Counted from the first letter of the stretch, positions 8,823-18,538 are shown. The stretch is 64,000 bases of DNA from JAUIKM01 sp964445695 (GCA_964445695.1 CAYULF010000004.1:62001-126000), one strand, 5' to 3'. The notes: a model not told the origin generated them from the letters alone. Numbers and translations: made by a program.

Positions 8823-9842
8823 ATGGAAGGATTCAACCGAATACCACAATTTCCGTTACTTCTGCTGTTTGCGCTGCTTGCAAGTTATCTGGTGAGTTGT
8901 GCTGCAATTATGAAAGGCAGTGAGAGTGCCGTACGTGTGGAAGCCTCGCCTGAGACCAGAGTCTACAATGATGCAGGTGAAGAACTGGAGCACAACTATC
9001 TTGAGGGAGAGGGATTTGAAATTCTATTACCCTGCGACAGAGACCACGAATTGACATTTCGTGTGGGCGACCGGGAAGTGCAGGCGAAGGTTCAGTCCAA
9101 ATTCCAACCGGCGTGGATTCTACCCGACATGGTGTTGGGTTTTCCGCTCGTAGTAGATTTCCTGTCACAATCGTGGTACGATTTCACCAACGTCAAATTG
9201 CTCATTCCGCCCGACGACCTTAACTACGCCGTACTGCCTCCCCGTCCCTACCGACAAGAATTGAGCGAAGATCAACAGCGATTGTGGGCCTGGCTGAAAG
9301 ATAACGACAGTCGGAGCAACGAACTCGGCCTGTTCCTGGCCGGGACAGGCGGCTGGGTTGTAGGTGTATTATCTCCGGCATTGCTCACGGCGGACACATT
9401 CTTTGACAACGGCAATGGCGACAAAGTGCTGATCGTCGGGCTTTTTGTCACCGGCCCGATTCTTTGCTCCAGCTTTATATCCGCGATCGACTCAGGGGCC
9501 GACAGCAAAGGCGATTTCAGCGCGGCATTCGGCGGCGCGTTTGTGGGATTGCTGTCCTCCCTGGCTATAGGAATTCTTGCTCAGGAATTACTTCCCTCAG
9601 ATTTGAAGGACTTGGTGACTACCGGTTCGATTTTGTTTATCCCGCCGTTAATGGCCACAATTTCGTTTGTAAGTTCGCGACCGAAAACTGTTTTACTGTG
9701 GAACGACTCCAGCTCGTACGGCGACAACGCGCGTTATACCACGTTGGAAGGCATGCAACGCAGTTCGTTGTTGTTTAATTTTGGCGACGACGCGCCAGGG
9801 GCGGACGGATTCAGGCTTCCGTTGTTAAACATCAAGTTGTAA
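8823..9842 (+). CDS. Conserved lipoprotein with hydrophobic C-terminal half (copy 2)
   Basis: 339 residues, full-length paralogue of the gene at 6960. Shared blocks are a lipobox (LVSC), SCAAIMKGSESAVRVEA, KFQPAWILPDMV, SWYDFTNVKLLIPPDDLNYAVLP, the DSGADSKGDFSAAFGGAFVG hydrophobic core and the TLEGMQRSSLLFNFGDDAPG tail. Divergence is highest in the hydrophobic loops (about 170-215 and 240-275). Codon use is more AT-rich than copy 1. Likely outer- or inner-membrane anchored; role unknown. The leader shares two short blocks with copy 1. Confidence 0.8.
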   Translation: MEGFNRIPQFPLLLLFALLASYLVSCAAIMKGSESAVRVEASPETRVYNDAGEELEHNYLEGEGFEILLPCDRDHELTFRVGDREVQAKVQSKFQPAWILPDMVLGFPLVVDFLSQSWYDFTNVKLLIPPDDLNYAVLPPRPYRQELSEDQQRLWAWLKDNDSRSNELGLFLAGTGGWVVGVLSPALLTADTFFDNGNGDKVLIVGLFVTGPILCSSFISAIDSGADSKGDFSAAFGGAFVGLLSSLAIGILAQELLPSDLKDLVTTGSILFIPPLMATISFVSSRPKTVLLWNDSSSYGDNARYTTLEGMQRSSLLFNFGDDAPGADGFRLPLLNIKL

Positions 9843-9961
9843 ATGCGGGCATTTAAACCTGGCACGAATCCGGTGAAATAGATTGCTCAGCACAAAATAT
9901 CCAGTTATTTGTTAAACCGGATGAGCGCCGGCTTGACATAGTCCGGCAAACTGATTAATAC

Positions 9962-10054
9962 ATGGGGTGCGGCACAGTCTATCAAGTCAAAGATGTAAAT
10001 AACCTCAAAATACGCTGCAGCATCGAGGAGATCTGGCGTCTGCTGGATGTCTGA
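9962..10054 (+). pseudogene. 3' remnant of the small membrane-protein gene
   Basis: A 30-residue reading frame after an in-frame TAA at 9956. Its residues VKDVNNLKIRCSIEEIWRLL match VKDIDNVRMRGEVEEIRRLL at the end of the 8085-8537 protein, and both stop a few residues later. Nothing upstream matches the N-terminal two thirds. I read this as what is left of the second copy of the small gene after the tandem duplication. Confidence 0.6.
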
Positions 10055-10290
10055 TGGATCGGGATGTGGCGGCTGCAGTTGATAAACAATGCCACAAATA
10101 TTGATCCGCAAGGGTACAACTGAATCACATGCTTTTTTCCGTTCAGCGGGCTGGACGTCACGTTGAACACGATTCTGCGTCCGCTTGGTTTTTTCCGCGA
10201 GGAATTTGACGGAAAGCGATGTAGTGTTGGGAGAGCGGCGGAGGTACTAGTGATCTGCCGGGAGTTAACAGAAAATAACCTGGAGAGATT

Positions 10291-10371
10291 CAGGGTGGGA
10301 GGTTAATATATAATGGTAAAAGGACTGCCGCGGAGGAGGCGGGGAGGACCCCTGATCAAGCCGGAAGTACG
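10291..10371 (+). repeat. Dispersed intergenic repeat, copy A (about 81 bp)
   Basis: Starts with CAGGGTGGGAGG and ends with GATCAAGCCGGAAGTACG. Both blocks, the GC-rich stretch before the second block and the roughly 25-base spacing recur on the opposite strand at 33201-33282. Confidence 0.7.
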
Positions 10372-10854
10372 TTTAAATTTTCACGCCTTTCCGTTTAACC
10401 CAACAAACCGCCCGTTAACATTCTCAAACTGCTCACTTAGCGCCGTGCCCCTATCCTGCTCAGACTCCCGGACTCCAAAATCTTTGTTCTGCGTCAAATT
10501 CCCGATTCCACGGCTCAACGTTCGCTTCCGTCTCACAACCGGACAACTGATCCCTCGCCGACATCCGCGCTCCGCTCCCGACGTCTAAACTTACCAGACG
10601 CGAGTCATCGCATGCGTAGCCGGGACCTGAAACATCAGACTCCATTACTGCATACCTGACGCTCACCGGCGGGCCAAACAAGAGAATCAGGCAAACGATC
10701 AAGCAAGATCGTCGAAAATGAACGCCGTGCTGGAGCGCCAGGTAAAAAATCGGAAATAGTCTTCGAGCAGGAAGGCCGAGCAAAATAGTCGGAAAAAACT
10801 TCGAGCTGAAACACTAAACAAAAGAATCAGACAGCAAAAGCCAATGAGGTGCAC

Positions 10855-12060
10855 TTAAACAAACATGTGAAGCAGCCAGCCGCAGGCCGCGCCGCCAAGG
10901 ACAATCCAGGCGGCGTTGAGTTTTGGAAAACGAATTACAAGCGCCATGGCAGCCACACATATAACTGCGCCAGTCCACTCCTGCACAACTGCATATGTTA
11001 ACTGCAACGTCACCGCTGCCATCAGCCCCAGAGCCGCCGCGTTCAGAGCGTCGAGTATGTGCGAAAACAATCGAGATTGGCGCATCTTCGGGATCAGCGG
11101 GTTTAAAGCCGCCACAAATATGAACGAGGGTAAAAAGATTGCAAGAGAAGCGACAACCGCACCGGGAACACCGGCCATCACGTAGCCCACGAAAGTGGCG
11201 GTTGACAGAACCGGGCCGGGCGTAAACTGTCCCATCGCTACCGCGTCCAGCAGCTGCTGCTGCGTTAGCCAGCCCAGGCTCTCAACAAATTCGCCCTCAA
11301 GAAAGGCGATCAACACATAGCCGCTGCCGAACAGCACAGCACCTATTTTCAGAAAAGACCAGCCCAGTTGCGTGAGCGAGACTGCCACGCTGCCGGCTGC
11401 CGCCGAAGCATGAACAACTGGTGTCATCAGAAGTGCAAAGCCGGATTTTTTAACGCTATTATCGCCCGCCTGATCCATTCCGGAGCCATTTTTGTCGCCG
11501 GGCTCCGCGCCCGAATTGGCGTCATTGTTGCCGCGGCCCAGACGCAGCCACGCACCGCCTGCCAGTCCGCCGACGAGTATCGCAATCACCTCGCTCACGC
11601 CGCCAAAAAGCAGCACACCCGTCGCCAGACCGATTATCAGCGTCCTTCGGCCTTTGATCGCTTTTTTACCAAGTTTGAGCAGCGCCGCAAAGATGATGGC
11701 AATTACGGCCGGTTTGATGCCGTTAAACAGCGGCTCAATTGCCGGGATGGTTCCGTATTCCACGTAGATCCAGGCCAGCAAACCGGTTGAAAGAACGGCC
11801 GGCAAAATAAAACACCAGCCCGCCACCAGCATGCCCGCCACGCCCGCGCGGTGATAGCCGGCGTGAATAGCCATTTCGGTTGAATTGGGACCGGGAATGA
11901 GGTTGGTGGCGCCCAGAAGATCAAGGAAGTGTTCACGCGTCATCCACTTGCGGCGGGTGACGACCTCGTCTTCCATCATAGCGATGTGCGCCGCAGGACC
12001 GCCAAAGCCGATAAGTCCCAGCTTCAGAAACACTGCGGCGATTTCGCGCAACTTATTCAT
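10855..12060 (-). CDS. chrA: Chromate transporter, long-chain CHR family
   Basis: 401 residues from ATG 12060; the open frame continues upstream but has no family similarity. It is a two-domain CHR protein: the first half has GLIGFGGPAAHIAMMEDEVV and a GATNLIPGPNSTEMAIHAG loop; the second half repeats the plan with LKIGAVLFGSGYVLIAFLEG and a QFTPGPVLSTATFVGYVMAG loop. About ten membrane segments. A hydrophilic, Asp/Gly-rich linker (about 190-225) joins the halves. ChrA proteins export chromate at the inner membrane. The ATG is 2 bp beyond the stop of the upstream WD40 gene, so they form one unit; why a T9SS-tagged WD40 protein is coupled to ChrA is unclear. Confidence 0.88.
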   Translation of the reverse strand: MNKLREIAAVFLKLGLIGFGGPAAHIAMMEDEVVTRRKWMTREHFLDLLGATNLIPGPNSTEMAIHAGYHRAGVAGMLVAGWCFILPAVLSTGLLAWIYVEYGTIPAIEPLFNGIKPAVIAIIFAALLKLGKKAIKGRRTLIIGLATGVLLFGGVSEVIAILVGGLAGGAWLRLGRGNNDANSGAEPGDKNGSGMDQAGDNSVKKSGFALLMTPVVHASAAAGSVAVSLTQLGWSFLKIGAVLFGSGYVLIAFLEGEFVESLGWLTQQQLLDAVAMGQFTPGPVLSTATFVGYVMAGVPGAVVASLAIFLPSFIFVAALNPLIPKMRQSRLFSHILDALNAAALGLMAAVTLQLTYAVVQEWTGAVICVAAMALVIRFPKLNAAWIVLGGAACGWLLHMFV

Positions 12061-12062
12061 TG

Positions 12063-13511
12063 TCAATGGTTTACAACAACCTTTCGAACAGTCTTGTTGC
12101 CGTCGACACTCAGACGGGCGTAGTATACTCCGGAGGGCGCTTCGCCGATATTCCATCGGCGCAGGTGGTCGCCCGCCGCCAATTGCTCATCGGCCAGCAC
12201 TGCAATGATCTCGCCGAAGGCATTGTGGATTTCCAGCTTGACGCGCGCGCCGCGCTCCAGCCGCCATTCGATCGCCGTTCCCTGGTCTGCCGGATTGGGA
12301 CCGACAAACATGTACTGGTCGCTGCTGAAGTCCATCGGAGTCGCAGAAGGTGTAGCGCCGTTGTCGTAGAGCGAGATCGTACGCGGATTCATGCTGAACG
12401 GCAGCGTCAGTTTCAGCAGCGCGCCGCTCATCGTCCCAAGCATCATGTAGCGCCCGTCGGGCGACATCGCCAGGGCGTTGTGGCGTTCCTCGATTGCGCC
12501 GAAAACGTCCAGCTCAGTGTGGTCGCTGGTCTGGTAAAAACGCAGCTTGCGGTCCAGCGCCGCGGCGATGGCGAACTTGCCGTCGGCAGTAAACACCACG
12601 CCGCGCACGCAGCTTTCAAATTCTTTCATGATGGCGACTTCCTCGCCGCCGGCCGTGTCGAACACGCGCAGTTTGCTGTCGTAACCGCCCGAGTAGAGCT
12701 GATGTCCGTCGGGAGAAAAAGCAAGCACGTGCGGCCGTTGTTTGCCGTTGTCGTACTGCTGCAGTTCCAGGCCCGTTCGCGCGTCGTAGAGCGTCACGTT
12801 TTCCTTGCCGCCCGAAGCCAACAGGCGCCCGTCGGCGGAAAATGCCATCGCAGAGACGGCTTCGGCCGGCGTCATCACGGAATAAAATTTGCGGCCGTTA
12901 AGCGCATCGATCAGCGTCAGGCTGCCGTTGTCGCCCGCACAGGCCAGTGTCTCGCCGTCGGGCGAAAATTCCACGGCGCGCAGCGGCGTGCATTTGCTGC
13001 CACCCTCTTCTTCAAAGATCGGAACCAGGCGGCGCGCATCGGTCTGGTAATTCCAGATCAGCACAAATCCGGCCGTAGCCGCAATATTGTCGTAGTCGTC
13101 TTTGTATTTCACCGTAAAAGCGGAGGCCACCAACGGCAGTCCGGCGGCAAAGGTGATGTCGTGAAAGCCATACAAAAAAGGATGGGTGGCCATGGCCGGC
13201 GCGCCGGGCGACGGTTCCAGGCTGACGGCCGGCGCGAATTTCTGCGGCGTCGGCAGCATCTCGCCCAGGTCTTTCAGTTTGAGCGCACGGAATTCCACTC
13301 CGTCGGCGGTGTAAAAAAGTCGAAGCCATTTATCGTGGCCGGCGGAGCCCACAAGTCGTCCATCGTCTGAAAAAGCTACGGCGTTCACCGGCGCTTTGTG
13401 CGCATCCTTGCGCCAGTCTATCTGCACGTCGAAGGCCTGCGCCTGTCCCAGCGGCAGCAATGCCATCAGGGCGGCCAGAAAGCCGTAGCGCACCATGCTG
13501 TTTCCCTGCAT
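12063..13511 (-). CDS. Secreted WD40-repeat protein with T9SS-type C-terminal domain
   Basis: 482 residues from ATG 13511, which has a good purine-rich ribosome site (GGGAGA) just upstream; the longer open frame lacks this. Signal peptide 1-27 ending in AQA. Residues about 30-385 contain repeated WD40 blades with the signature AFSDDGRLVGSAGHDKWLRLF, FSPDGETLACAGDNG, FSADGRLLASGGKE and FSPDGHQLYSGGYDSKLRVF. The last ~85 residues resemble a T9SS type A sorting domain (VKLEIHNAFGEIIAVL, then APSGVYYARLSV, ending in a basic stretch). Predicted cell-surface or secreted beta-propeller; binding partner unknown. Confidence 0.85.
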   Translation of the reverse strand: MQGNSMVRYGFLAALMALLPLGQAQAFDVQIDWRKDAHKAPVNAVAFSDDGRLVGSAGHDKWLRLFYTADGVEFRALKLKDLGEMLPTPQKFAPAVSLEPSPGAPAMATHPFLYGFHDITFAAGLPLVASAFTVKYKDDYDNIAATAGFVLIWNYQTDARRLVPIFEEEGGSKCTPLRAVEFSPDGETLACAGDNGSLTLIDALNGRKFYSVMTPAEAVSAMAFSADGRLLASGGKENVTLYDARTGLELQQYDNGKQRPHVLAFSPDGHQLYSGGYDSKLRVFDTAGGEEVAIMKEFESCVRGVVFTADGKFAIAAALDRKLRFYQTSDHTELDVFGAIEERHNALAMSPDGRYMMLGTMSGALLKLTLPFSMNPRTISLYDNGATPSATPMDFSSDQYMFVGPNPADQGTAIEWRLERGARVKLEIHNAFGEIIAVLADEQLAAGDHLRRWNIGEAPSGVYYARLSVDGNKTVRKVVVNH

Positions 13512-14080
13512 TTTCTCTCCCTTTCCTGCTTCATTCCATCCGCGGTCCTGTGTCCGTCCCCGGTTTTTCCGAGGTTCTTCCCACACATTGGACTCACACG
13601 CGCGGAATTTACGGTTTTTTTGACTGCCATTCCAGTTGGAGTGCCGCGCGGATGGCTTGTACCGAAGGATTACCCATAGGCTGTGCGGTCAAAAACGATC
13701 GGCTGCGGCAAAGAATGTTGTTTGTGACCGGACGCGGAAGAATGACTGTTTTATCAATTGCTTTTAACACCCGGCACCCGCCCGACAGATTCTCGTGCAC
13801 AGGTAAAAAACAGTACCCTTCTTACTATTTTCACAGGGCTCTTGTTTCTCTGTTTCCCCGAGCGTATGTTGCCCACCCGGATTCACTCACCTGCCAGTCA
13901 ACGCCTGACCCGTTAATCCGAATTGTTACACGATCATTGAGGTGCGGTACCGACAAACACAGCCCGATGACATTGCACTACCCCCTGCTCGACCGATCGT
14001 TTCCCCCACGAAGCATTCGTACGATCGATCACCATCCGACCCAGTCATCTTTTCACAATCCTTGTCAATTAAAACATATC
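13512..14080. other. 569-bp divergent intergenic region
   Basis: Separates the leftward WD40-chrA unit from the rightward protease gene and should hold both promoters. An inverted repeat CGATCGT (13994-14000) / ACGATCG (14021-14027) lies 55-85 bp before the protease ATG and could be an operator. No gene is supported, although the protease frame is open through most of it. Confidence 0.45.
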
Positions 14081-17000
14081 ATGTCACAAAACTCGACGCA
14101 CTTGTTGCAGCGCCGCGGCACTGCTTTGCCACGGCTCGCTTTCTTGACTTTTTGTTTGTCAATGTGTGGTACTTTTTCAGTCAGTTCTCAGACGCCGCCG
14201 GAGGAGTGGTTGCCGAACGACCGCGGATTGACGCCCGGCATACCTTTCAGTGAAATTCAGTTAACGCCGGAGAATCGGGAGCATTCCGATCATGCTCATT
14301 CACGCGGGTGGATGTGGCATTTGTACGACATAAAAGCGCCGTTGGCGTGGAAGTTCTCGACCGGCGCGCCAGATGTCGTGATTGCAGCCTACGATTATTG
14401 GGGAGCAGACGATTTTGATCATCCGGACCTCCCGCTACGTACGACGCCGCAACAGTCCGGCCAATTTATTGTGGTCGACGCCGCACACAGGGGCGACGGG
14501 TCGGAGACCAGTGTGGACCGCCGCGGCGGCCACGGCCTGACGACGCTGCCGCTGGCCGTCGCCGCCGGTAACAACGACGACGGAACGCCGGGTACAGGCA
14601 TGCTCGGTGTGGCGCATTCCTGTCGCGGCGTGGCGCTGCATGCCATCGGCACACTGGGTCCGAAGATCCTGGAACTTGATACCGATCTCGAACAGAATAA
14701 CGAACTGCAGCCTGTGGCCGTCCTGAACGCCAGCATCGGTTCGGTTGAGTTACCTCCCCTCTTCAGCGTGACCGCCGAGAATTTTCTTCCGGCCATCAAC
14801 GCCGGCATCGTCGTGGTGTCCGGCGCGTGCAATGCACGCGACTATGAGAACGGCCAGTGTGGCATACCGCGCAACTTCCAGGTCAACGGTGAACAGAGAC
14901 GCACCTGGTATCCGGGAGTGTCCAGGCCGGCGGCACACGTATATGCCGATCCCGACGCGCAGAACGATCCGTCGCGCGACGTACGAATTATCGCCGTCGG
15001 AGCGCTGAATGACGGCGGCCCCTCGCCGTGCCAGGACCCGCTCTGTAATCCCGGATTGAGCGCCGCCGCCTGTGACTACAACAATGGCTGGTTGTTTCGT
15101 GGCTCGCAGACTTTCATCGACAACTGGAATTTTTCGCCGGGAAAAGACAAGTTTAATCTGAGCAGTGATCCCACGGAGCGACTGGAGGCTAAACGCCGGG
15201 CCTTTCTTGATCTGGCTGCACCTGGGCAGTACATTACGACGCCTGCCGCCAACGACGGCGGTGCAATATTTTCCTCAGGAACTTCACAATCCGCTCCCGT
15301 CGTCTCCGGCGTTGTGGGTCTCATGCTGGCGGTCGATCGCTGGGCGGGAGTTGATCTTGAGCATGATCAAAACGGCGATCTGCTCAATGGAGCCGACGTG
15401 CAGCGCCGCGTCCACGACGTGCTGACGATGACAGCCGACAAACTGCCGGACTATTGCAACATCGGACCGCAATGGCCGCGCTGCGACGGCAGCGACGGCG
15501 ATCCGAATGTCGAGGGGGACTATTTCTCCGGCGTCGACGGCAACGATGAGCTGATTCAGTTCGACTACTTGGAGCAGGCGAACGATCCGCGGCGACGTAG
15601 CTGGGCGCAGCGCATGGGCTTCGGCAAGGTCAATGCTTACCGTGCCGTGGCACACACCATTTCGCTCAAGGCCGACCAACGTTACACCGCTTCAGTAACG
15701 CTGCCATTTGACAACGACGAACGAGGGCCGCTCGGACAACGCATCATGCATATGGGCGCGTGGTTTCGGGAAGGCGCGAACGAGGACGTCAACGGCAACG
15801 GCCTGAGTGGTGAAGTGCTCGACCTCTACGAGGCGGGCGGCGCGAGTCTGCCGGGTGAGAACCACAATAATCAGGGCGTGACCGAACTCAACGGCAGCGG
15901 CGTCACGCTGACCGTGCCGGGCGACGCCACCTTGGCCATCGACGGCATCGTTACGTCGGGCACGCCGACCGGCGGCAACGGAATAACGACCACGGGCGAC
16001 GGCGAGATCGTGGCCGAAGGCATGCTCGACAATGTCGAGCTGAGCGGCGATACATTTGTCGGCGATCTGATCGTGCGCGGCGACGAAGGAACAAACGGCT
16101 GCCTGATGGCCGGTCCTGCTCAGGCCAACGTCTGTGAGGTTTTCGGCAATGTGCGGATGCAGGACAGCGGTGCGGTCTTTGTGCGCGGCTGGATGCGCAT
16201 GCGCCCCGGCGGGCAGATCACGATGAGCGGCGGCCGCGATGTCTTTGTCAAACCCGGCGGCACGCTGGAGATGATGTACGGCTCGCGGATCGAGCGCGAT
16301 CCGGGCACGCACTTTGATCGCATGGTCGTGATCGATGCGGGTGCGACCTTGCTTGTGCAGCCCGGCGCGCACGTCGACCTCTTTACACATATCTACGTCC
16401 TTCCCGGCGGCCGCGTAGAGATTGGTGAAAACGCCGTCGTCAGTCTGGACCATTTCCGCGTGGAGGCCGACGGTGAGTTTGTGGTCGGTGCGGGCGCGCA
16501 CCTTGCTCTACGCGATCCGGACTACTTCAATGAGTGTCAGGGGCACATGACGGTGGCTGGTCAGGCCGGGAATCTCGCCCGCGTGACCGGTCGTTTTCCC
16601 GAAGTTGAACTTGCCAATCCCTACGTGCTCTGTGACGGCGTCGTAGACCACGCGCGTCTCATCGCCAAAGGCGACATTGACGACATCGCCGCGTCCGGGC
16701 TGCGCCTTGAGAACGCCGCTTTTTCCAATGTGGCCGTCCAGGCGATCAATATTCGCATCAACACCGTCAGCAATTGCAGCTTCACAGCCGCCAGATCGCT
16801 GAACATGCCCTGGCAGAACCTGGTGGAGGTCAACTACTGGCCCGGCGACGGCGATCCGATCACGCCGCCGCCTGCGCTTAGCGCAAGATTTGAAGATTGC
16901 GAGTTTGCCGATGAGGATGGTTCAGACGACAACTCCGGCGACCGTATGCTTCAGAACTATGAATTGGCTGGTCTATTCTCGATGAGTCTTGAGCAGTTGG

Positions 17001-18517
17001 ACATTACAGATTGTAGCTTTGCACATCTCATTGGCGGTATGCGCACTATCGACGTCGGCTCCGTCGACCTGACCGGCAACAGTGCCGACATCGTCGACAA
17101 CTTCATACACATCAACGGACCGCGCTCGGAGAGCTTTGAATGCGGCAATACCGCGCAAAGCGTCTGGCGCTGCGGCACGTATACCGCCACGGCGCAATCG
17201 CGTGTCTACGATGCGGTCTATGCAAATATTCACTCGGGCATCATCGGCACCTCGGCCGACCGCGTCTGGATGCGCGGCAGCCACCTTGACTTCTTCATGG
17301 AGGGCGTCAACGCCGATGGTGGAACGATCTATCTGCGGCCGAACGAAAACCCTGGGCAAGTTGATGAGTTTGGCCGCAATGTGTTTGTTGTACAGCCACG
17401 AAACCAACCACAGAGTGAGTTTTTTGATCCCCTCTTAGTGCGACGAGATGTTTACATGGAACGACACGGTTCGGTGCTGCCGTCCTGCGGACTGAATAAC
17501 TTTGCGGCCGAAACCGAGCTGCATGTTGAAGCCGACTATATTGCCATAATGTTGACCACCTCCAACCGCTGGAACAATCTCGACGGCACGTTCCATGTGC
17601 GGCGCGGCCCGTTGGTGCAGGTGATCGGCGACCAATTCGATCAGAGTGAATCGACGATGGGCTGCGCTACGGACGAAGACTTTCTGTCCTGTCCGTCGCC
17701 GCCCGAACTGCAGCAATTGGGCAGTCTGAATCCCTTCGGGCCGGTGATGGACAATACACCCGATTCGATCTTTGTTCGTGCGCTGGACGACCTGGCCGAC
17801 CCGACGCTGCTGCCGACGGTGCGGCGCACACGCGCGAAAGATACCTTCCGCGCAGCGCTGAAGGGCGACTCAACGGAACAGCGACTGGATACCCTGCGCG
17901 GCTGGATCGGCACGATCCTGGCGGCCGACACGACCGTGGCGAACGACACACTGCTGCGCGGCGGCCTGATGCTGCTCGACGGCGTGATCCTTGAGCACCT
18001 GCGCCGTTATCCCGAAGCTCGCATGGCCTTGGAACTGGTTTGCCAGTCCGTGCCGACTTCACCCGACTCTATGCTGGCAAGCTGGCGACTCAAAAAGCTC
18101 GACCTGCTGGAGTGCGGCCAGACGCACGGGGCGACATATGACAGCAAAATGACGGCGTGGAACGGACAGATCAATCACGACCTGAAACGTTATCGCACGC
18201 CGCCGCTGCCGCAGGCCAAACGCGCCGGAGAAACCGGGCCGATCGTGGATCGGAGTGTTTGCCGCCTGAGCGGTATTTCGCCAAATCCCTTCGGCGACAA
18301 AACAACGATCCGGGTCGAAGTCGGTTCGCCGCAACATCTGCGCATTGAAATCGCCGACATGCAGGGTCGTATAGTGGCCGTCATTGCAGACCGCCGGCTG
18401 GAAAGCGGAAGTCATGAACTGGTGATGCGCAACGAAGCGCATGCGCCGGGTGTTTATCTCTGCCGCATGCAGACGGCAGACGGTCACAGCCAGTCCGAAC
18501 TGATGTTCATCGAGTAA
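14081..18517 (+). CDS. Giant subtilisin-like (S8) protease with T9SS sorting domain
   Basis: 1478 residues from ATG 14081; the frame stays open 207 codons upstream, but that part lacks domain character while MSQN starts just before a signal peptide (about 15-37). Peptidase S8 domain about 75-470: Asp105 in VVIAAYDYWGADDFDHPDL, His151 in RRGGHGLTT, and Ser402 in SSGTSQSAPVVSG. The Asp motif is degenerate (AYDYWG rather than the usual DTG) but HPDL is kept. Residues about 500-1390 are repetitive, Gly/Val-rich, probably a beta-helix, with Cys-rich patches. The last 80 residues form a T9SS type A domain (ISPNPFGDKTTIRVEV to GVYLCRMQT). Likely exported across the outer membrane and attached to the surface. 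Confidence 0.87.
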   Translation: MSQNSTHLLQRRGTALPRLAFLTFCLSMCGTFSVSSQTPPEEWLPNDRGLTPGIPFSEIQLTPENREHSDHAHSRGWMWHLYDIKAPLAWKFSTGAPDVVIAAYDYWGADDFDHPDLPLRTTPQQSGQFIVVDAAHRGDGSETSVDRRGGHGLTTLPLAVAAGNNDDGTPGTGMLGVAHSCRGVALHAIGTLGPKILELDTDLEQNNELQPVAVLNASIGSVELPPLFSVTAENFLPAINAGIVVVSGACNARDYENGQCGIPRNFQVNGEQRRTWYPGVSRPAAHVYADPDAQNDPSRDVRIIAVGALNDGGPSPCQDPLCNPGLSAAACDYNNGWLFRGSQTFIDNWNFSPGKDKFNLSSDPTERLEAKRRAFLDLAAPGQYITTPAANDGGAIFSSGTSQSAPVVSGVVGLMLAVDRWAGVDLEHDQNGDLLNGADVQRRVHDVLTMTADKLPDYCNIGPQWPRCDGSDGDPNVEGDYFSGVDGNDELIQFDYLEQANDPRRRSWAQRMGFGKVNAYRAVAHTISLKADQRYTASVTLPFDNDERGPLGQRIMHMGAWFREGANEDVNGNGLSGEVLDLYEAGGASLPGENHNNQGVTELNGSGVTLTVPGDATLAIDGIVTSGTPTGGNGITTTGDGEIVAEGMLDNVELSGDTFVGDLIVRGDEGTNGCLMAGPAQANVCEVFGNVRMQDSGAVFVRGWMRMRPGGQITMSGGRDVFVKPGGTLEMMYGSRIERDPGTHFDRMVVIDAGATLLVQPGAHVDLFTHIYVLPGGRVEIGENAVVSLDHFRVEADGEFVVGAGAHLALRDPDYFNECQGHMTVAGQAGNLARVTGRFPEVELANPYVLCDGVVDHARLIAKGDIDDIAASGLRLENAAFSNVAVQAINIRINTVSNCSFTAARSLNMPWQNLVEVNYWPGDGDPITPPPALSARFEDCEFADEDGSDDNSGDRMLQNYELAGLFSMSLEQLDITDCSFAHLIGGMRTIDVGSVDLTGNSADIVDNFIHINGPRSESFECGNTAQSVWRCGTYTATAQSRVYDAVYANIHSGIIGTSADRVWMRGSHLDFFMEGVNADGGTIYLRPNENPGQVDEFGRNVFVVQPRNQPQSEFFDPLLVRRDVYMERHGSVLPSCGLNNFAAETELHVEADYIAIMLTTSNRWNNLDGTFHVRRGPLVQVIGDQFDQSESTMGCATDEDFLSCPSPPELQQLGSLNPFGPVMDNTPDSIFVRALDDLADPTLLPTVRRTRAKDTFRAALKGDSTEQRLDTLRGWIGTILAADTTVANDTLLRGGLMLLDGVILEHLRRYPEARMALELVCQSVPTSPDSMLASWRLKKLDLLECGQTHGATYDSKMTAWNGQINHDLKRYRTPPLPQAKRAGETGPIVDRSVCRLSGISPNPFGDKTTIRVEVGSPQHLRIEIADMQGRIVAVIADRRLESGSHELVMRNEAHAPGVYLCRMQTADGHSQSELMFIE

Positions 18518-18538
18518 CAGTTTGTTGTACATTAGGAC

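Larger units (their letters stand above)
9843..10854. other. 1-kb intergenic region with gene remnant and dispersed repeat
   Basis: Lies between the rightward lipoprotein copy 2 and the leftward chrA. It contains the remnant at 9962-10054 and the repeat at 10291-10371. Short ORFs here have no protein-like features. Nothing further was recognised in 10372-10854. Confidence 0.5.

Noticed and set aside
9464..9778. ORF inside lipoprotein copy 2
   Set aside because: Out-of-frame shadow of a conserved paralogue.
10313..10588. 91-codon ORF starting in the dispersed repeat
   Set aside because: Its first residues only translate the repeat; a similar peptide appears at the other copy on the other strand because the DNA repeats, not because of a gene.
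12060..13370. 436-codon plus-strand ORF opposite the WD40 gene
   Set aside because: Antisense to clear WD40 blades; low-complexity basic composition typical of GC-rich shadows.
13460..14080. Upstream extension of the protease reading frame
   Set aside because: No signal or domain in these residues; the ATG at 14081 directly precedes a signal peptide.
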